From assembly GCF_001426865.1 (NCBI RefSeq), contig NZ_LMFO01000001.1, positions 1,156,980-1,220,979 of the forward strand: a stretch of DNA of 64,000 nt, in the 5' to 3' direction. This DNA comes from Paenibacillus sp. Root52 (GTDB lineage Bacteria > Bacillota > Bacilli > Paenibacillales > Paenibacillaceae). The notes beneath the pieces are model-generated. The model did no database searches and was not told where the DNA came from. It worked only from the letters and a program-made list of their open reading frames with translations. Shown here piece after piece: positions 43,525-52,706 of this stretch. The stretch's first letter is position 1; each line of letters begins with the position of its first letter. A program made the translations under genes and the position numbers.

Positions 43525-45165
43525 CTACCCATCACTTTTCAAATCCGAATAAAATGTCATCCGATTTTTGCCCGCACGTTTGGACTCATATAACGCCTCA
43601 TCAGCCATACGAATAATTTCGCTTGGATTGCCACTGTTGGTTGGATACTCCGCACCACCGATACTACATCCAATCTGAATACGTTCATATTCAATCACAA
43701 AAGGTTTATTCAGGCTTTGGATAATCTCCTCGGCATACAATCGTGCTTCCTCTCGTGGATTACTTCCCACCGAACGAAGCACGATCAGAAACTCATCGCC
43801 GCCCAACCTGACGGTTATGCCTTTATCCTGACTTAATGCATTGAGACGTTGAGCTACTTTTTGCAATAAGACATCTCCGGTTTGATGCCCGAGGGAATCA
43901 TTCACACGTTTGAATCCGTCCAGATCAAGATAGAGGAAGGTGAGTGTATGATCCACGCTTTCCGTCTCCAGCGACTCTTCCAGATAAAATTCAAGTGCCG
44001 TTCTGTTCGGCAATCCAGTTAATTGATCGTAGTGCGCTAGGTTCTGCATCACAACAAGCTCGGAGTCTTTATTTTTAAGTGAAACGACCATTTCCCTAAG
44101 AGAACGTGATAGCTCCTCAATTTCACTAAATCCTTTGTTCTCTGGAATCTGTACTTGCTCTCCTGCCCGAAGCTCATTAGCAACTTGAGTAAGTCGCATC
44201 AATGGAGCAGCAATTTTCCGGGAGATCCACCATCCGATCAGGACAAAGAGTACAGTCACCGCAAGCCCAGACCAAATGTTGAACCATAGCATATCCGAAA
44301 CAGAAGCGAAGGCGGTCGATTGAACCTGACGAATCACCACCGTCCATCCAAGTCCTTCGTAATCCAAATGCCCCTGACTGTATGCAATTCCGGTCACATA
44401 TTCCTTGCCATCCGGCCATTTCTCCGTAGTCCAACTGCTCTTGTGCAATTGCGCTTGTTCGATTCCCGGAAGTGTTAACGGTTTACCCATCCAATCTTTC
44501 GGACCTAAGAGCACCGTGTTTTCTTTCTTACTCACTATAAAAAATTCAATATCCTTCTCCTCATGAAATAAAGGTGCAAGAATAGATTCTTCAACTTCTT
44601 TCGCCCATGCCCAGCTTAAATGTGCAGCGAGAACTCCTCGCGTCTTGCCATCACTATCCTTTACCGGAAAGCTGATATCGACAAATTGCAGCGGTTCACC
44701 TGTAGGGTTAGGCAATAACTTGGCAAGTAGCACCGCATTATGAACATCTCCAATAAATTTACCCTTAATGCCTTCCTGATACACAGGTCGTTCGGATAAA
44801 TCTTCACCTAACAGTATACCATCGGTTGCAGCAAGAACTTTTCCTTCAGGATTCATGTATCCTACCCAGGAGTAAGAGGGAAAGCTATCCTGAAGCTGAT
44901 CCAATAACATCTGAATTTCAGCCGGTTCGAATCGATTCTCCAGCGCAGCCATTCGACCTAACAGATCCAGTTCACCTGAACGTGACCACATAAAACGATC
45001 TAATTTGTCAGATGCTTGTGAAGCAGTACCCATTAACGAGTGTCCAATCTCCGTCTCCACGGCAAGAAACGATTTTTGACTGAAAATATAACCGATGGTT
45101 AAAGATACTAGCAGAGATAACGTAGCGAAAATTGCAGTGAGTACGGTTCTAAGTTTGAATGACAT
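43525..45165 (-). CDS. Sensor diguanylate cyclase (dCache-HAMP-GGDEF)
   Basis: The 546-residue protein has a first membrane helix (LTAIFATLSLLVSLTIGYIF), an extracellular double-Cache-like sensor (about 35-275), a second helix (WSGLAVTVLFVLIGWWI), a HAMP segment (RKIAAPLMRLTQVANELRAGE) and a GGDEF domain with DLDGFKRVNDSLGHQTGD and the active-site motif GGDEF at 455-459. No RxxD I-site is present in the expected place. It would make cyclic-di-GMP in response to an external ligand. The chosen ATG lies 5 nt after GGAGG. Confidence 0.92.
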   Translation of the reverse strand: MSFKLRTVLTAIFATLSLLVSLTIGYIFSQKSFLAVETEIGHSLMGTASQASDKLDRFMWSRSGELDLLGRMAALENRFEPAEIQMLLDQLQDSFPSYSWVGYMNPEGKVLAATDGILLGEDLSERPVYQEGIKGKFIGDVHNAVLLAKLLPNPTGEPLQFVDISFPVKDSDGKTRGVLAAHLSWAWAKEVEESILAPLFHEEKDIEFFIVSKKENTVLLGPKDWMGKPLTLPGIEQAQLHKSSWTTEKWPDGKEYVTGIAYSQGHLDYEGLGWTVVIRQVQSTAFASVSDMLWFNIWSGLAVTVLFVLIGWWISRKIAAPLMRLTQVANELRAGEQVQIPENKGFSEIEELSRSLREMVVSLKNKDSELVVMQNLAHYDQLTGLPNRTALEFYLEESLETESVDHTLTFLYLDLDGFKRVNDSLGHQTGDVLLQKVAQRLNALSQDKGITVRLGGDEFLIVLRSVGSNPREEARLYAEEIIQSLNKPFVIEYERIQIGCSIGGAEYPTNSGNPSEIIRMADEALYESKRAGKNRMTFYSDLKSDG

Positions 45166-45462
45166 CATTGCCTCCAATAACGCGGTGAAACCATCTTGCT
45201 TTTATAACATGATCATGTTGCAAAAGACACACGGGATGTCACCTATTTGTTTTCATATTTATCGGAATCGGTGTGCTTTTTTATTATACATACCCATACA
45301 ATATGTTGCGAAATTTCTTACGAGTTTCTTCCATTCAAAGAATAGTCACGATTCTGTATATACATACTTGGGTTATGTATTTAGAGAGCAAGCATGTAAT
45401 ACAATGTTCATTCAGCATGTTTGTCACACACAGAAGAACTTCAACTAGAATTTGGGGGTGTA

Positions 45463-48420
45463 ATGTTGAGCCTGCTTCATGTTGCTGTTATTTTGCCTTT
45501 TGTTGTAGGTATGTTGCTGTCCATGCTACATCGCTTTTTCCGAAAAGTACATATGGGATGGGCAGTTCTACTCGTTCCAGTTTCATTATTTGTTTATTTT
45601 GTAAGTCTTATCTCTAACGTGTCTGAACGTAACACCGTGTCTGGATTAATTCCATGGATCCCATCACTTGATATCGGTTTTAATTTTTATCTGGATGGTC
45701 TGAGTCTCCTGCTGTCACTTCTAATCACTGGAATCGGCATACTCGTTGTACTCTACTCGATTTATTATATGGATCAGAAAGAAGCCTTGAATCGTTTCTA
45801 CCTGTATCTATTAATGTTCATGGGCGCCATGCTCGGCGTAGTTCTATCAGACAATATGATTGTGCTGTATGGCTTCTGGGAATTGACCAGTATTACGTCG
45901 TTCCTGCTGATTGCCTTTCATTACAAACGTAAGGCATCTACTTCGGGTGCACAAAAATCGTTTTTAATTACTGTATTTGGCGGTTTTGCGATGCTTGCCG
46001 GATTCATGCTGATGTATCTGATGACAGGTACGTTCAGCATTCGTGCTACCATTGCAGACTGGGGACAGATTCAGGAGAACGCATTATTTTTGCCTGCATT
46101 AGTCCTCATCCTGATTGGTGCGTTTACCAAATCGGCGCAGTTCCCATTTCACATCTGGCTACCGGATGCGATGGAAGCCCCTACACCCGTCAGTGCCTAT
46201 CTACACTCCGCGACGATGGTTAAAGCCGGTATCTATGTTGTTGCTCGGTTTACGCCTATTTTTGGCGGGCAAGGACTCTGGTTTTGGCTCGTCACAGGGG
46301 TGGGTATCCTAACCCTCTGTTATGGCTCCTTTTTGGCTGTAAAGAAAAACGATCTAAAAGCAATCTTGGCTTATTCTACGATTTCTCAGCTTGGATTAAT
46401 TATGTCCCTCTTTGGTGTTGGGTCAGCCGCTCTGTACTTTGGATACGGTGACTCCTCCGCGATGTATACGGTGGCAACAACCGCGGCCTTGCTGCATTTG
46501 TTTAATCACGCCACGTTCAAAGCAGCTCTCTTTATGGTCGTTGGTATTGTCGATCATGAAACCGGCACACGTGACATTCGCAAGCTCGGTGGTCTCGCTT
46601 CATTTATGCCAATCACATTCACGGTTGCCCTTATAGGGTCACTTGCGATGGCTGGTATCCCACCATTCAACGGCTTCTTGAGCAAGGAATTGTTCTTCCA
46701 AGCCATGGTTGAAATCACACATCTGCGGATTTTCGGGCTTGGCTCTTGGAGCATCCTATTACCTGTGCTTGCCTGGCTGGCGAGTGTGTTCACATTAATC
46801 TATGCCTTGATTATTGCTTTCAAAACATTCCTAGGAAGCACCCGCAGTGAACTACCTGCCGAGAAGATGCATGAAGCTCCAATCGGCATGCTCATTCCAC
46901 CTGTTACGCTTGGCATTCTGGTCATTGTATTCGGTCTCTTCCCGAATCTGGTCGCGATGACACTGATTGAACCTGCAATGGCTGCAGTGTTGCCACAACT
47001 GCTGAGTGGTAACGAACGATTTGATGTACATTTCTCCCTCTGGCATGGTCTCACACCAGAACTCATCATGACCGTTGGTGTAGTTGCACTGGGTGTTACA
47101 TTATATAAACTTTTGCCTAAATGGAGAAATCTGTATGAGCATTATCCACAAGGTTTAACCATTAACAATATGTATCATGTCGTGCTTGATAACTTGCAGC
47201 ATTATGCTCGCAAATGGACGGAAGCATATATGAATGGCTCTGTGCGCAATTACCTGGTTTATATCTTTTCGTTCACAGTTGCACTTCTTGTGTATGCCTT
47301 CTTCCGTTCAGGTGAAAATATAACCTGGAATTTCCAGGGTAACGCGCCCTTCTCGTTCTATGAAGCCGTATTACTGATTACGCTGATTGCGGCAGCTGTA
47401 TCCATTCCTTTTGCCAAGAATAGGCTATCTGCAGTTATCATGACTGGAGCCGTCGGATACCTCGTAACCCTGCTCTTTGTTCTGTTCCGAGCACCGGATC
47501 TGGCATTGACACAAATGATCGTAGAGACGGTTTCGGTTGCCCTGTTCCTACTCTGCTTCTATCATTTGCCTGAGCTTCAGCGGGGCAAGTCGAGTCGACG
47601 ATACCTCACGGTAAATGGTATTGTGGCAATTGCTGTGGGAATTGTCATGACGTTTGTTGCATTAGCAGCAAGCGGAACAGCCTCATTGGAGAGCATTTCG
47701 ACCTTCTTCCTGCAAGAAGCATATAACTCGGCTGGTGGTAAAAATGTCGTTAATGTATTGCTCGTAGATTTCCGTGGTTACGATACGTTACTTGAAATTA
47801 TGGTGCTTGGTGTGGCTTCATTATCCATCTACTCCATGATTAATCTGAATCTAGAAGCAAAAGATCTGGGCGCACGATTGAAATTCCGTAAGAAAGAAAC
47901 CACAGATGAAAATGACGTCGAGCTTGACGATAAAGACGATAACACGAAGAAATATGGGAATCGGGAAGGAACTTCATCTTCCTGGGATACGGTTCCTTTG
48001 CAAAGTAATGACGTATTACTGCAAACCACGACCAAGGTTGTCGTATTTATTATTTTGACCTTCGCCTTGCACTTGTTCTTCGCAGGGCATCACAACCCAG
48101 GCGGCGGATTTATCGGCGGTCTCGTTACGGCTGCTGCACTGGTACTCATTGCCCTTGCGTTCAGTACAGATACGATACGCAAAGCGTTACCTATTGATTT
48201 TCGTATGTTAACATCGATTGGTCTGGCAATTGCCTTATTAACGGGGGCGGGTTCATTTTTGTTCGGTGCTCCGTTCCTCAGCCAAACATTCGGGTATTTT
48301 GAACTTCCTTTACTCGGAGAGACTGAACTTGCCACGGCAATGCTGTTCGATATAGGCGTGTATCTAGCCGTCCTTGGCGTCACCATGACTATTATTCTAC
48401 AGATCGGGGAGGATCGCTGA
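45463..48420 (+). CDS. mrpA: Mrp Na+/H+ antiporter subunit A fused to subunit B
   Basis: The 985-residue membrane protein is related to NuoL/ND5 in its first part (MDQKEALNRFYLYLLMFMGAMLGVVLSDNMIVLYGFWELTSITSFLLI, KSAQFPFHIWLPDAMEAPTPVSAYLHSATMVKAGIYVVARF). The MrpA C-terminal extension follows. Then comes a charged linker of about 45 residues (KFRKKETTDENDVELDDKDDNTKK...) and a complete MnhB domain from about residue 860 (LHLFFAGHHNPGGGFIGGLVTAAALVL). No separate mrpB exists in the operon. ATG at 45463 follows GGGGGTG. Mrp complexes exchange Na+ for H+ and support pH and salt tolerance. Confidence 0.93.
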   Translation: MLSLLHVAVILPFVVGMLLSMLHRFFRKVHMGWAVLLVPVSLFVYFVSLISNVSERNTVSGLIPWIPSLDIGFNFYLDGLSLLLSLLITGIGILVVLYSIYYMDQKEALNRFYLYLLMFMGAMLGVVLSDNMIVLYGFWELTSITSFLLIAFHYKRKASTSGAQKSFLITVFGGFAMLAGFMLMYLMTGTFSIRATIADWGQIQENALFLPALVLILIGAFTKSAQFPFHIWLPDAMEAPTPVSAYLHSATMVKAGIYVVARFTPIFGGQGLWFWLVTGVGILTLCYGSFLAVKKNDLKAILAYSTISQLGLIMSLFGVGSAALYFGYGDSSAMYTVATTAALLHLFNHATFKAALFMVVGIVDHETGTRDIRKLGGLASFMPITFTVALIGSLAMAGIPPFNGFLSKELFFQAMVEITHLRIFGLGSWSILLPVLAWLASVFTLIYALIIAFKTFLGSTRSELPAEKMHEAPIGMLIPPVTLGILVIVFGLFPNLVAMTLIEPAMAAVLPQLLSGNERFDVHFSLWHGLTPELIMTVGVVALGVTLYKLLPKWRNLYEHYPQGLTINNMYHVVLDNLQHYARKWTEAYMNGSVRNYLVYIFSFTVALLVYAFFRSGENITWNFQGNAPFSFYEAVLLITLIAAAVSIPFAKNRLSAVIMTGAVGYLVTLLFVLFRAPDLALTQMIVETVSVALFLLCFYHLPELQRGKSSRRYLTVNGIVAIAVGIVMTFVALAASGTASLESISTFFLQEAYNSAGGKNVVNVLLVDFRGYDTLLEIMVLGVASLSIYSMINLNLEAKDLGARLKFRKKETTDENDVELDDKDDNTKKYGNREGTSSSWDTVPLQSNDVLLQTTTKVVVFIILTFALHLFFAGHHNPGGGFIGGLVTAAALVLIALAFSTDTIRKALPIDFRMLTSIGLAIALLTGAGSFLFGAPFLSQTFGYFELPLLGETELATAMLFDIGVYLAVLGVTMTIILQIGEDR

Positions 48421-48421
48421 T

Positions 48422-48760
48422 ATGGAAATATTGATGTGTGTGGCCGTTGGCATTTTGTTTGCGGTCGCCGTCTTCTTAATCTTATCGCGGAGCCTGCTCC
48501 GAATTGTACTCGGCATGTCTATTCTCACGCATGGCGTGCATCTGTTGTTAATAACGATGTCTCGTCTCAAGACCGGAGCTCCACCTCTACTTGGGGAGCA
48601 AGCGGAAAGTTATGTTGACCCGCTGCCCCAGGCGCTTATTTTGACATCGATCGTTATTAATTTTGGTCTAACTGCCTTTTTCTTTGTTCTATCCTACCGT
48701 TCATATCTGAAACTGAAAACCGACGATATGGAAGAAGTAAGGGGGCGGCCATATGAATAA
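48422..48760 (+). CDS. mrpC: Mrp antiporter subunit C
   Basis: The 112-residue protein has three membrane helices and is NuoK-like. Typical stretches are FLILSRSLLRIVLGMSILTHGVHLLLITM and DPLPQALILTSIVINFGLTAFFFVLSYR. It starts 2 bp after the mrpA stop, with GGGGAGG before the ATG, and overlaps mrpD by 8 nt. Confidence 0.94.
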   Translation: MEILMCVAVGILFAVAVFLILSRSLLRIVLGMSILTHGVHLLLITMSRLKTGAPPLLGEQAESYVDPLPQALILTSIVINFGLTAFFFVLSYRSYLKLKTDDMEEVRGRPYE

Positions 48761-50231
48761 TCTTGTTGTTCTACCGATCCTGCTACCCTTAATTACAGGC
48801 GTTATCGCTATCCTTTTTTTCCGGAAGGTTAGCATTCAGCGGTTCGTCAGTGTTGTTGGACTTTTGCTCACCGCCGCAGCTTCAACGGTGCTAATTGTTC
48901 AAGTTGCCCAATCAGGCATCCAAACGTTGAATATGGGAGGCTGGACACCCCCTTATGGTATAGTGCTTGTTGCTGATATGGTATCAGCACTGCTCGTTGT
49001 TGCTGCATCCATTATAGCGTTGGCCTGTCTTCTCTACGCTTTTCGCAGTGTCAACAAGGAACGAGAGGAACATCACTTCTATCCGTTCTTTCACTTTCTG
49101 ATTGCTGGGGTAAACGGATCGTTCCTCACGGGAGATATCTTCAACCTATTTGTAAGCTTTGAATTGATGCTGATCTCTTCCTATGCCTTAATCGTGCTTG
49201 GAGGAACGGAACGACAATTACAGGAAACGATCAAATATGTCCTGATTAACATCGTTTCTTCTGCACTCTTTGTTGCTTCGATCGGCTTCTTGTATTCCAT
49301 CACTGGCACATTAAATATGGCGGATTTGTCGGTTCGAATTGCTGAGATCGGTCAGAGTGGTGTCGTAACACTTATTGCTGTGTTGTTCTTGATTGTATTT
49401 AGTATTAAGGCCGGATTGTTTCTTTTCTTCTGGCTATCTGGTTCCTATGCAGCTCCACCAGCCGTAGTTACGGCACTGTTCGCTGGATTGTTAACCAAGG
49501 TGGGATTGTATGCGATTGTGCGTACGTTCACACTCATCTTCTACCATGATCCGGATTTCTTCCACGCCTTAATTGGGTGGATGGCCGGAGCTACCATGAT
49601 CCTGGGGGTTATTGGGGCAATTTCCTATCGTGACGTGAACAAAATTTTGATCTACAACGTTATCGCAGGTGTCGGTTTTGTCGCCTTCGGTATGGCATCG
49701 GCCAGTCGAACGGCACTTGAAGGTCTGCTCTTCTACATGTTGCATGATATGCTGATCAAAACACTGCTCTTCCTATTAGGCGGTGCATTGATTGCAGTCG
49801 CAGGCACATCTAAACTCGACAATATGGGCGGGCTCATTAAACGCTATCCCATGCTCGGCTGGATGTTCTTCATCAGTGCACTTGCATTGGCGGGTATACC
49901 GCCATTCAGTGGATTCCCGGGTAAACTGTTGCTGTTCGAGGGCGGCTTGCAGACAGGCTTGTACGGACTGACCGGAATTGCGGTACTCTCCAGCTTGTTA
50001 ATGCTCTACTCTGTACTACGTATCTTCATCCAAGCGTTCTGGGGTGAGCCACCTGCGGGCGTTGTCCGTCGACCTTATCCGGTGAATGGTTTGCTGATTC
50101 CAGCGGGTATCCTGTTTATTTTTATCATCGTGATGGGTGTGGGGGCTGAAGGTATGTTCCAATTAACCTCGCGCGCAGGCGACATTCTGCTGCATCCGAA
50201 TCTGTATATAGATGCCGTATTGAAGGAGTAG
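48753..50231 (+). CDS. mrpD: Mrp antiporter subunit D
   Basis: The 492-residue protein has about fourteen membrane helices and is related to NuoM/NuoN. HFLIAGVNGSFLTGDIFNLFVSFELMLISSYALIVLGG holds the conserved helix-5 Glu, and SIKAGLFLFFWLSGSYAAPPAVVTALFAGLLTKVGLYAI holds the Lys residues of the proton path. With MrpA it forms the proton and sodium translocating part of the complex. Confidence 0.95.
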   Translation: MNNLVVLPILLPLITGVIAILFFRKVSIQRFVSVVGLLLTAAASTVLIVQVAQSGIQTLNMGGWTPPYGIVLVADMVSALLVVAASIIALACLLYAFRSVNKEREEHHFYPFFHFLIAGVNGSFLTGDIFNLFVSFELMLISSYALIVLGGTERQLQETIKYVLINIVSSALFVASIGFLYSITGTLNMADLSVRIAEIGQSGVVTLIAVLFLIVFSIKAGLFLFFWLSGSYAAPPAVVTALFAGLLTKVGLYAIVRTFTLIFYHDPDFFHALIGWMAGATMILGVIGAISYRDVNKILIYNVIAGVGFVAFGMASASRTALEGLLFYMLHDMLIKTLLFLLGGALIAVAGTSKLDNMGGLIKRYPMLGWMFFISALALAGIPPFSGFPGKLLLFEGGLQTGLYGLTGIAVLSSLLMLYSVLRIFIQAFWGEPPAGVVRRPYPVNGLLIPAGILFIFIIVMGVGAEGMFQLTSRAGDILLHPNLYIDAVLKE

Positions 50232-50237
50232 ATGCGT

Positions 50238-50714
50238 ATGGCCTTTCAGATAATACTCAATCTTATTATCGCTTTTGTATGGATGTTTCTGAACAATGCC
50301 TGGAACGGCGTTGGTTTTATTACTGGTTATTTACTCGGTTTGTTGCTCATTGGAGGCATGCGACGTTTCTTCCCGCAACGGTTGTATGTTGTACGCGTTT
50401 GGGCAATTATTAAGTTGCTTATACTGCTGTTTAGGGAATTGGTGCGTGCCAGTATTGAGGTCATCCGTCAGATCATTAAACCTAAGCTTGATATTCGACC
50501 AGGTATTTTCACCTATCGAACAGAATTATCTTCCGATTGGGAAGTTACCCTGCTCTGTCTGCTTATCTCGCTAACACCAGGTTCCTTGCCACTCGAAATC
50601 TCAGGGAATCAACGGAAGCTGTTTATCCATGCACTGGATATTAAGGATGAGCAAAAGTTGAGAGATGATATCAAGAACACGTTCGAAAAAGCAATAATGG
50701 AGGTGACACGTTAA
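50238..50714 (+). CDS. mrpE: Mrp antiporter subunit E
   Basis: The 158-residue protein begins MAFQIILNLIIAFVWMFL, close to B. subtilis MrpE, and carries the conserved KLDIRPGIFTYRTELSSDWEVTLLCLLISLTPGSL. ATG at 50238 lies 9 nt after GGAG. An ATG at 50232 is only 3 nt away from it. The stop overlaps the mrpF start (TAATG). Confidence 0.94.
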   Translation: MAFQIILNLIIAFVWMFLNNAWNGVGFITGYLLGLLLIGGMRRFFPQRLYVVRVWAIIKLLILLFRELVRASIEVIRQIIKPKLDIRPGIFTYRTELSSDWEVTLLCLLISLTPGSLPLEISGNQRKLFIHALDIKDEQKLRDDIKNTFEKAIMEVTR

Positions 50715-50998
50715 TGTTGTCCTCACTACTGTTTATTTCATTGCTAATTCTATCTCTGGCTATTCTCGGCTGTCTATATCGTGTCCTTCGTGGACCCTCA
50801 ATGGCTGACCGGATCACAGCCCTAGATACGATAGGCATTAATGTTATTGCCATTGTAGCTGTATTATCCATGATGCTTAAGACACAAGCCTATTTGGATA
50901 TTATTTTATTGATTGGTATTCTCGCATTTCTAAGTACGGTAGCCTTTGCGCGTTATATCGAACGGGGGGCGGTGTTTAAAAATGATGGAGATCGTTAA
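50714..50998 (+). CDS. mrpF: Mrp antiporter subunit F
   Basis: The 94-residue protein has three membrane helices with the family stretch YRVLRGPSMADRITALDTIGINVIAIVAVLSM. It overlaps mrpE by one base and mrpG by 17 bases. Confidence 0.94.
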   Translation: MLSSLLFISLLILSLAILGCLYRVLRGPSMADRITALDTIGINVIAIVAVLSMMLKTQAYLDIILLIGILAFLSTVAFARYIERGAVFKNDGDR

Positions 50999-51374
50999 TG
51001 GAGCCGCTGAAACTGCCATTGGTCTACTCGTTCTGCTGGGAGCTTTACTGAGTGCATTTAGTGCATTTGGTCTCATTCGGTTACCTGATGTCTATTTACG
51101 AGCACATGCCGCGACCAAAAGCATGACTCTTGGAGTCCTGTGTGTGTTAAGCGGAGCCTTTTTATTCTTCTGGATCTTCGATAACTACATCAGTGCACGC
51201 GTATTATTAGGTATCTTGTTTGTATTTATCACTGCTCCTGTCGCAGGGCATCTGAACGGACGTGCTGCCTACCGTACGGATGTACCTCTATGGGAACAGA
51301 GCATTCAAGATGAACTTGAGCCCTTACTGAAAGGGAAGAAGGTTAACCACGAAGAGAAGGATATGATGGAGTAA
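50982..51374 (+). CDS. mrpG: Mrp antiporter subunit G
   Basis: The 130-residue protein has three membrane helices and the MrpG signature IRLPDVYLRAHAATKSMTLGVLCVLSGAFL, then FVFITAPVAGHLNGRAAYRTDVPLWE. ATG at 50982 is inside the end of mrpF, typical of this operon. It is the last gene, ahead of a strong terminator. Confidence 0.94.
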   Translation: MMEIVNGAAETAIGLLVLLGALLSAFSAFGLIRLPDVYLRAHAATKSMTLGVLCVLSGAFLFFWIFDNYISARVLLGILFVFITAPVAGHLNGRAAYRTDVPLWEQSIQDELEPLLKGKKVNHEEKDMME

Positions 51375-51387
51375 CCTCATAGTACGC

Positions 51388-51419
51388 AAAAAAGACCTGC
51401 GATGATGCAGGTCTTTTTT
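51388..51419. terminator. Bidirectional terminator of the mrp operon
   Basis: AAAAAAGACCTGC pairs with GCAGGTCTTTTTT around GATGAT. It also serves the convergent acetylesterase gene. Confidence 0.92.
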
Positions 51420-51461
51420 CAGTTGTAGGATGATAATGTCAGTGGTTCTATTGCTCTAATT

Positions 51462-52637
51462 CTAGAAGCCATTCAATCCTTGTCTTTTCAGATCATTGAC
51501 TAGAATGCGTGCTAGCTCTGATGCGCCTTGGCGATTGGGATGCAGGCTATCTCCAGTCATATAGAGCGCGAGCGTTGCTTGAGGACCAATGGAGGTGAAG
51601 TAGGCTGAACTTAGTTTGTTAAGCTCTACGAGTGTTACGTTCTCTTCTTGAGCCAGTGCTCTTGTAGCTTGGTTATACCACCGATTCTCAGCACTATGCA
51701 CGTTAGCTGAATTGAAGTCTGTGGCTCTTCCCTGCGGAGTAGATAAAATAACCGTAGCTCCCTTGTTCTTGGCTTGCACCACCATGTCTCGCATGATCTC
51801 TTTGAATTGCGCTTCCGTGGTATTGTTCTTCGCATTAGTATCATTGATCCCGAGTTGTAGGATGAAGTAATCCCCTGGTTTGATGTATTTCAGAATCGCT
51901 TCCATCTGTCCATCGTCACGAAACCCTCGTGCGATTTGCCCTCCAGAAGCCATGTTACGCACCTGGAACGTATTATTATTGACATAGGAAGGCAATAACT
52001 GCCCCCATCCACCCTGGACGCTACTGCTCAAGGGATAATAGTTAGCTACCGTTGAATCGCCACCAATATAAATGGTACGTTTCGTTACCGCCTGATCTGA
52101 GATTTTCCGTATTTCAAGTGAACTCAGCGTAAATGCAGTGCCTTCCTTGCCTTCCGTTACGAGCAAATTAAGCTGACCGTCTGTCACCGGTATTTGGAAC
52201 TGGTCAGTGGCTCCATTACCTGTCATATTGATGATCTGATAGCCCCCTTCCGCAGCGACACTTGCTCGTGCTGTATTGCCTAGTGTTACCTTCACCTCAT
52301 AGAGACCATTGCTCAGATCCACATTAAATGTATTAGTGCTCTTCGTGCCGTATGTGAGAAATTGTACTGCATCTTTTGCAACGCCTGTACCTGAAGCTGA
52401 CACGTTACGCATCTGTGACGGGGTATTGAAGCCATATCCTCTTGTTGACGTATACGCATCCGAGGCAGACACACCCGTGTAACCGCTCTCAACAGAGCCA
52501 GCACCAAAGTCAAATTTGTATTCATTACCCGCCGCATGCGCAACTGTTCTCTCGCTTGATCCGAAACCACTGCCTAACACCCCAGCAAGCAAAGTAACAC
52601 TGAGCAGAACTCTTACCGTTCTTGACCATCTATTCAT
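51462..52637 (-). CDS. Secreted rhamnogalacturonan acetylesterase-like SGNH hydrolase (CE12 type)
   Basis: The 391-residue protein has a signal peptide (VLLSVTLLAGVLGSG...VAHAAG, about 36 residues) and an N-terminal β-sandwich of carbohydrate-binding look (YKFDFGAGSVESGYTGVSASDAYTSTRGYGF to about 170). The SGNH domain follows: GDSTVANYYP (nucleophile Ser), MASGG, LQLGINDTNAK and GDSLHPNRQGASEL with the catalytic Asp/His. This order matches B. subtilis YxiM-type enzymes that remove acetyl groups from pectin. GGGAGGAG lies upstream of the ATG. The substrate is inferred from the family. Confidence 0.9.
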   Translation of the reverse strand: MNRWSRTVRVLLSVTLLAGVLGSGFGSSERTVAHAAGNEYKFDFGAGSVESGYTGVSASDAYTSTRGYGFNTPSQMRNVSASGTGVAKDAVQFLTYGTKSTNTFNVDLSNGLYEVKVTLGNTARASVAAEGGYQIINMTGNGATDQFQIPVTDGQLNLLVTEGKEGTAFTLSSLEIRKISDQAVTKRTIYIGGDSTVANYYPLSSSVQGGWGQLLPSYVNNNTFQVRNMASGGQIARGFRDDGQMEAILKYIKPGDYFILQLGINDTNAKNNTTEAQFKEIMRDMVVQAKNKGATVILSTPQGRATDFNSANVHSAENRWYNQATRALAQEENVTLVELNKLSSAYFTSIGPQATLALYMTGDSLHPNRQGASELARILVNDLKRQGLNGF

Positions 52638-52706
52638 TGATTATCTCCTCCCAGGCATAGTAGCTTTCATCTTCATCACAAGCTAACACACTCTTTGAAG
52701 CAGCTC

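Noticed and set aside
45421..45462. Upstream TTG start for mrpA
   Set aside because: No ribosome binding site. The ATG at 45463 has GGGGGTG at the right distance and gives the usual MrpA N-terminus.
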